Assembly (NCBI GenBank): GCA_002401305.2
Contig: NVSO02000126.1
Span: 1-8,513 of the forward strand
DNA: 8,513 nt
Direction of reading: 5' to 3'
Source: Rhodobiaceae bacterium
GTDB taxonomy: Bacteria > Pseudomonadota > Alphaproteobacteria > Parvibaculales > Parvibaculaceae
The translations under genes were made by a program, and so were the position numbers. Of this stretch, positions 6,848 through 8,513 are shown piece after piece (the first letter of the stretch is position 1; each line of letters opens with the position of its first letter). The notes under the pieces were generated by a model. That model was not told the origin of the DNA. It saw nothing but the letters and a program-made list of their open reading frames with translations, and searched no databases.

Positions 6848-7087
6848 TGTCGCTCCTTGATAGCTCTTTGATCGTGCGAATTGAATTTGAATAGGGGCAG
6901 TCTATGGCACGGATAAAGCCTGCGCCAGACGGGAAAGGCCCCGGCGGCCGTTAAGGTGCTGCAAATGTGGCTTGATATGCTTTTGGGGCGTGGCCATTGA
7001 AGATCGGCTGGGCCATTATTGTGGCTGGGCGGTTAGGGCTTCTGGCCGTGGTTTCATTTTGGGCAATGGCGCAGGTAAGGACATTAG
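6848..7087. other. Divergent intergenic region between the oxidoreductase and DUF1192 genes
   Basis: This 240-base stretch must hold the promoters of both divergent genes, but I see no convincing -35/-10 pair. In one plus-strand frame it contains a 16-codon basic peptide (6904-6954, MARIKPAPDGKGPGGR), two in-frame stops, then a hydrophobic stretch starting at the TTG at 6997 and ending at 7098. CGGCCGTTAAG at 6945-6955 is the inverse complement of 1594-1604. Confidence 0.4.
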
Positions 7088-7285
7088 ATGGCGAATGATA
7101 AATGGGTTGAACGCAACCAAAGTGATGTGCTTCGCGCACTTCTGAGCGAGGATTTGAGTGATTATGGGGTGGGAGAGCTCGAGGCACGAATCAATGCGCT
7201 GGAAGGTGAAATTGCACGTAGCAAGGCCGATATTGCGTCAAAAGAGGGAACTTTGAGTGCGGCGGAACAATTATTCAAGAAATGA
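7088..7285 (+). CDS. DUF1192 family small coiled-coil protein, 65 aa
   Basis: This small protein belongs to the DUF1192 family, which is typical of alphaproteobacteria and has no established biochemical function. Family hallmarks are the LSDYGVGELEARINALEGEIAR region (about residues 23-44) and a heptad pattern (L, I, L, I at regular spacing) continuing through IARSKADIASKEGTL to a C-terminal AAEQLFKK. The family characteristically ends in an A-E-x-x-F-K-like sequence. The whole C-terminal two thirds should form a coiled coil. The length matches the family. The start is supported by AAGG seven bases upstream. It lies divergent from the quinone oxidoreductase gene and upstream of the sRNA candidate and rcdA, and no terminator immediately follows its stop. 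The conserved neighbourhood hints at, but does not prove, a link with RcdA. Confidence 0.88.
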   Translation: MANDKWVERNQSDVLRALLSEDLSDYGVGELEARINALEGEIARSKADIASKEGTLSAAEQLFKK

Positions 7286-7432
7286 CTTTGTGTCATATTT
7301 GTATTAAGCAGTTGAAACAACTACATATTTCAGATCTTCTGAAAACAGGTCCCAATTTAGATCATCTAATGAGTATTTTCTTGTTTCCCTTAACTATTCA
7401 TTGGGTATTACACTGTCAATGTAGTCAAGCGT

Positions 7433-7450
7433 AATCCAAATCTATGGATT
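7433..7450 (+). repeat. Small inverted repeat just upstream of the sRNA candidate
   Basis: AATCCA (7433-7438) and TGGATT (7445-7450) flank the six bases AATCTA. It overlaps the region where the sRNA promoter or 5' end should lie, so it could be an operator or the first hairpin of a longer transcript. Confidence 0.35.
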
Positions 7451-7524
7451 TGAGTGGTTCCTATCCACTTTGTTTGACGCCTCCCTGTTAGAACTTGAGC
7501 CGCGGTTTGCCGCGGCTCCTTTTT
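7449..7524 (+). ncRNA. Putative trans-acting sRNA, mmgR/alpha-r8-like
   Basis: A compact unit of about 76 bases has the layout of an Hfq-dependent small RNA. A 5' hairpin (AGTGG 7453-7457 with CCACT 7465-7469) is followed by an unpaired linker carrying CCTCCCT (7480-7486) and then CTTGAGCC. A perfect 9-bp terminator stem (7497-7505 with 7510-7518) and a T-run close it. CCUCCC is complementary to ribosome binding sites. The motif followed by a GC-rich terminator recalls, from memory, the alphaproteobacterial mmgR (suhB, alpha-r8) family of about 77 nucleotides. It lies 160 bases past the DUF1192 stop with no ORF of its own. The 5' end is approximate and no clear promoter was found. It could instead be the 3' end of the DUF1192 transcript. 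Confidence 0.5.
7497..7524 (+). terminator. Strong intrinsic terminator (sRNA or DUF1192 3' end)
   Basis: GAGCCGCGG (7497-7505), loop TTTG, and CCGCGGCTC (7510-7518) form a perfect 9-bp GC-rich stem followed by CTTTTT (7519-7524). It acts on the plus strand and lies 212 bases beyond the DUF1192 stop. Confidence 0.92.
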
Positions 7525-7864
7525 GTCTTCTCAGGTTCCCCCCCCTCCAGTACTTTCTTGTTTTATTTGCTCCTTATGGCGCTAGGTCTGACTTTTGCCT
7601 TATTGGCTTGATTGACTGGCTTTCCCAGAATGCTCACATCGCCTCTTTGCCTTTGGCTCTTTGCAACAATCTGTAAGGATTTGGGTCAGTTTGCGTCTCG
7701 TTTTGTCTGCTTTTCCCAAAATCGGCAGGAAATCGAACTTGGCACGTATGTTGATACATATAGGACAAGTGTTCGGAAGCGGGACACAGGCCAGAACAGT
7801 ATTCTATGCTGTCCCTATTGCCGGTGACGCTCTGAGTTGATTTGAGTTTGAGGAGCAGTGAGTT
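7525..7864 (+). other. Upstream region of rcdA, 340 bases, no gene seen
   Basis: This stretch is pyrimidine-rich at its left end, with eight C residues at 7538-7545, and contains no ORF with a credible start and coding character. It must carry the rcdA promoter, given the strong terminator before it. A sigma-54-like element lies at 7739-7755. Downstream of it, GGGACA (7781-7786) and TGTCCC (7810-7815) could pair in the leader. I saw no TTAA-N7-TTAA CtrA box. Confidence 0.6.
7739..7755 (+). promoter_or_regulatory. Sigma-54-like -24/-12 element upstream of rcdA
   Basis: TTGGCACGTATGTTGAT matches the sigma-54 consensus TTGGCACG-N4-TTGCW with correct spacing, except that the key -12 GC reads GA. 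If used, transcription would start near 7766, giving a leader of about 100 bases. TTGGCA could instead be a sigma-70 -35 element, but no good -10 lies 17 bases away. Confidence 0.25.
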
Positions 7865-8416
7865 ATGTCTGAAGATCGTACAGTTTCTGGTGTTGGCATT
7901 GAAGAGGGCGGGGTTGTTCGCACGTTCTCAAGTGATTTTGCCACGAGTGAGTTGTTTAACCGTTCGTACCGGGAAGGTATGTCCTTGGTCGAAGAGACCG
8001 CTTCCTATCTGGATGGACCAGGACGGAGTGATTCTAAACTGCTTCCCCGTAATTCTAGCCTTGCCTATGCGGCTGAAAGTATGCGCCTGACGACACGCCT
8101 GATGCAGGTTGCTGCGTGGCTGTTGGTGCAAAAGGCTGTGGCAGAAGGCGAAATGAGTGCACAGGATGCCGCTCAAAGTAAGTATCGGTTAGGTGGGAAA
8201 GAGATTTCCCGGGCAAAACCGGTTGAAGGCGCTGATGACCTGCCGGAAGCTTTGAAGGATATGGTTGCCCGTTCCCATTCGATCTACAACCGTATCGAGC
8301 GTTTGGAGCGGATGTTGGCGGGCCAAAAACCCGATACAGCTGAACAGGTATCGCCCTTAGCCAAACAATTTGCGCAAGTAGAGACTTTCTTTCAGGAAAA
8401 CCTCAACCGTCACTAG
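7865..8416 (+). CDS. rcdA: RcdA (DUF1465), ClpXP adaptor for CtrA degradation, 183 aa
   Basis: In Caulobacter, RcdA is a cytoplasmic three-helix protein that binds CpdR-primed ClpXP and, with PopA and cyclic-di-GMP, brings CtrA and other substrates for proteolysis at the swarmer-to-stalked transition. The family core is clear: FNRSYREGMSLVEETASYLD (residues 31-50), then SLAYAAESMRLTTRLMQVAAWLL (65-87), and a third helix around SIYNRIERLERML (139-151). The N-terminal 20 residues and the part after about 152 look less ordered; in Caulobacter a disordered C-terminal tail matters for CtrA degradation. The length is close to the family's usual 170-180. The start is supported by GAGGAG, nine bases before the ATG. 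The role is inferred from the family. CtrA, CpdR and PopA are not in the window. Confidence 0.92.
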   Translation: MSEDRTVSGVGIEEGGVVRTFSSDFATSELFNRSYREGMSLVEETASYLDGPGRSDSKLLPRNSSLAYAAESMRLTTRLMQVAAWLLVQKAVAEGEMSAQDAAQSKYRLGGKEISRAKPVEGADDLPEALKDMVARSHSIYNRIERLERMLAGQKPDTAEQVSPLAKQFAQVETFFQENLNRH

Positions 8417-8430
8417 AGATCTCTCACAGA

Positions 8431-8463
8431 CTTGAAGAGGGTTACACTGAGCCCCTCTTCAAG
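8431..8463. repeat. 11-bp perfect hairpin downstream of rcdA
   Basis: CTTGAAGAGGG (8431-8441) and CCCTCTTCAAG (8453-8463) flank an 11-base loop, starting 15 bases after the rcdA stop. No T-run follows on either strand, so it is not a classic intrinsic terminator. It may still act as a 3' stabilising or rho-assisted structure, or as a protein-binding site. Confidence 0.6.
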
Positions 8464-8513
8464 GAGATCGACGTTATAGGCCGACTGAACCATAGAAAAC
8501 CCGCCTCTCTAAG
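8464..8513. other. Window end, no gene supported
   Basis: The last 50 bases hold no start codon with a ribosome site on the plus strand. All three minus-strand frames entering from base 8513 meet a stop within or before the hairpin, so a convergent gene ending here cannot be shown or excluded. Confidence 0.4.

Noticed and set aside
6951..7187. 78-residue minus-strand ORF across the DUF1192 start
   Set aside because: Overlaps the supported DUF1192 gene antisense, no family character and no convincing ribosome site.
7310..7344. Two small hairpins (AGTTG-AAA-CAACT at 7310-7322; TTTCAG-N5-CTGAAA at 7328-7344) after the DUF1192 stop
   Set aside because: Stems of 5-6 bp, AT-rich and without T-tails; expected by chance in such sequence.
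7470..7676. 68-residue plus-strand ORF after DUF1192
   Set aside because: Runs straight through the strong terminator hairpin at 7497-7524 and starts inside the sRNA candidate; composition reflects pyrimidine-rich non-coding DNA.
8461..8466. AAGGAG as a ribosome site for a gene after rcdA
   Set aside because: No ATG, GTG or TTG lies at a usable distance downstream.
8413..8493. 26-residue minus-strand ORF at the window end (MVQSAYNVDLLEEG...)
   Set aside because: Very short, weak ribosome site and mostly composed of the 8431-8463 hairpin; not supportable.

Overview
The window looks like ordinary chromosomal core DNA from an alphaproteobacterium of moderate GC content. The main evidence is a cluster of families largely confined to that class: a TrcR/DUF1013 regulator, a DUF1192 coiled-coil protein and a DUF1465 protein, which is RcdA, the ClpXP adaptor involved in CtrA degradation. 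I cannot assign an order or genus from the sequence alone. No transposase, phage gene, CRISPR array, tRNA or rRNA was seen.

Left part (1-4838), acyl-CoA metabolism. A medium-chain/DmdB-like acyl-CoA ligase runs on the minus strand, and its C-terminal end lies beyond base 1. It diverges from a small, unrecognised 90-residue helical protein (1685-1957, +). That gene converges, with only 8 bases between the stop codons, on a TSUP (TauE/SafE) family membrane transporter (minus). The transporter is divergent from a complete propionyl-CoA synthetase, PrpE (plus). A perfect bidirectional terminator hairpin (4810-4838) closes prpE and also serves the convergent trcR gene.

Right part (4867-8513), cell-cycle neighbourhood. 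trcR (minus) lies downstream of a PIG3-type NAD(P)H:quinone oxidoreductase (minus), but a strong minus-strand terminator between them suggests trcR has its own promoter. The oxidoreductase is divergent from a DUF1192 gene (plus). About 580 bases later comes rcdA (plus). The gap between DUF1192 and rcdA holds a well-formed hairpin-linker-terminator unit with a CCTCCCT motif in the linker. It looks like a trans-acting sRNA of the alphaproteobacterial mmgR/alpha-r8 kind and is the most interesting non-coding signal in the window.

The genes appear to be mostly single-gene transcription units in alternating orientation. Two themes emerge: organic-acid/CoA activation with an anion exporter on the left, and CtrA/cell-cycle control on the right. 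Several intergenic regions carry inverted or direct repeats that could be operators or RNA switches. I found no clearly new multi-gene system; the findings are candidate regulatory elements and small genes.
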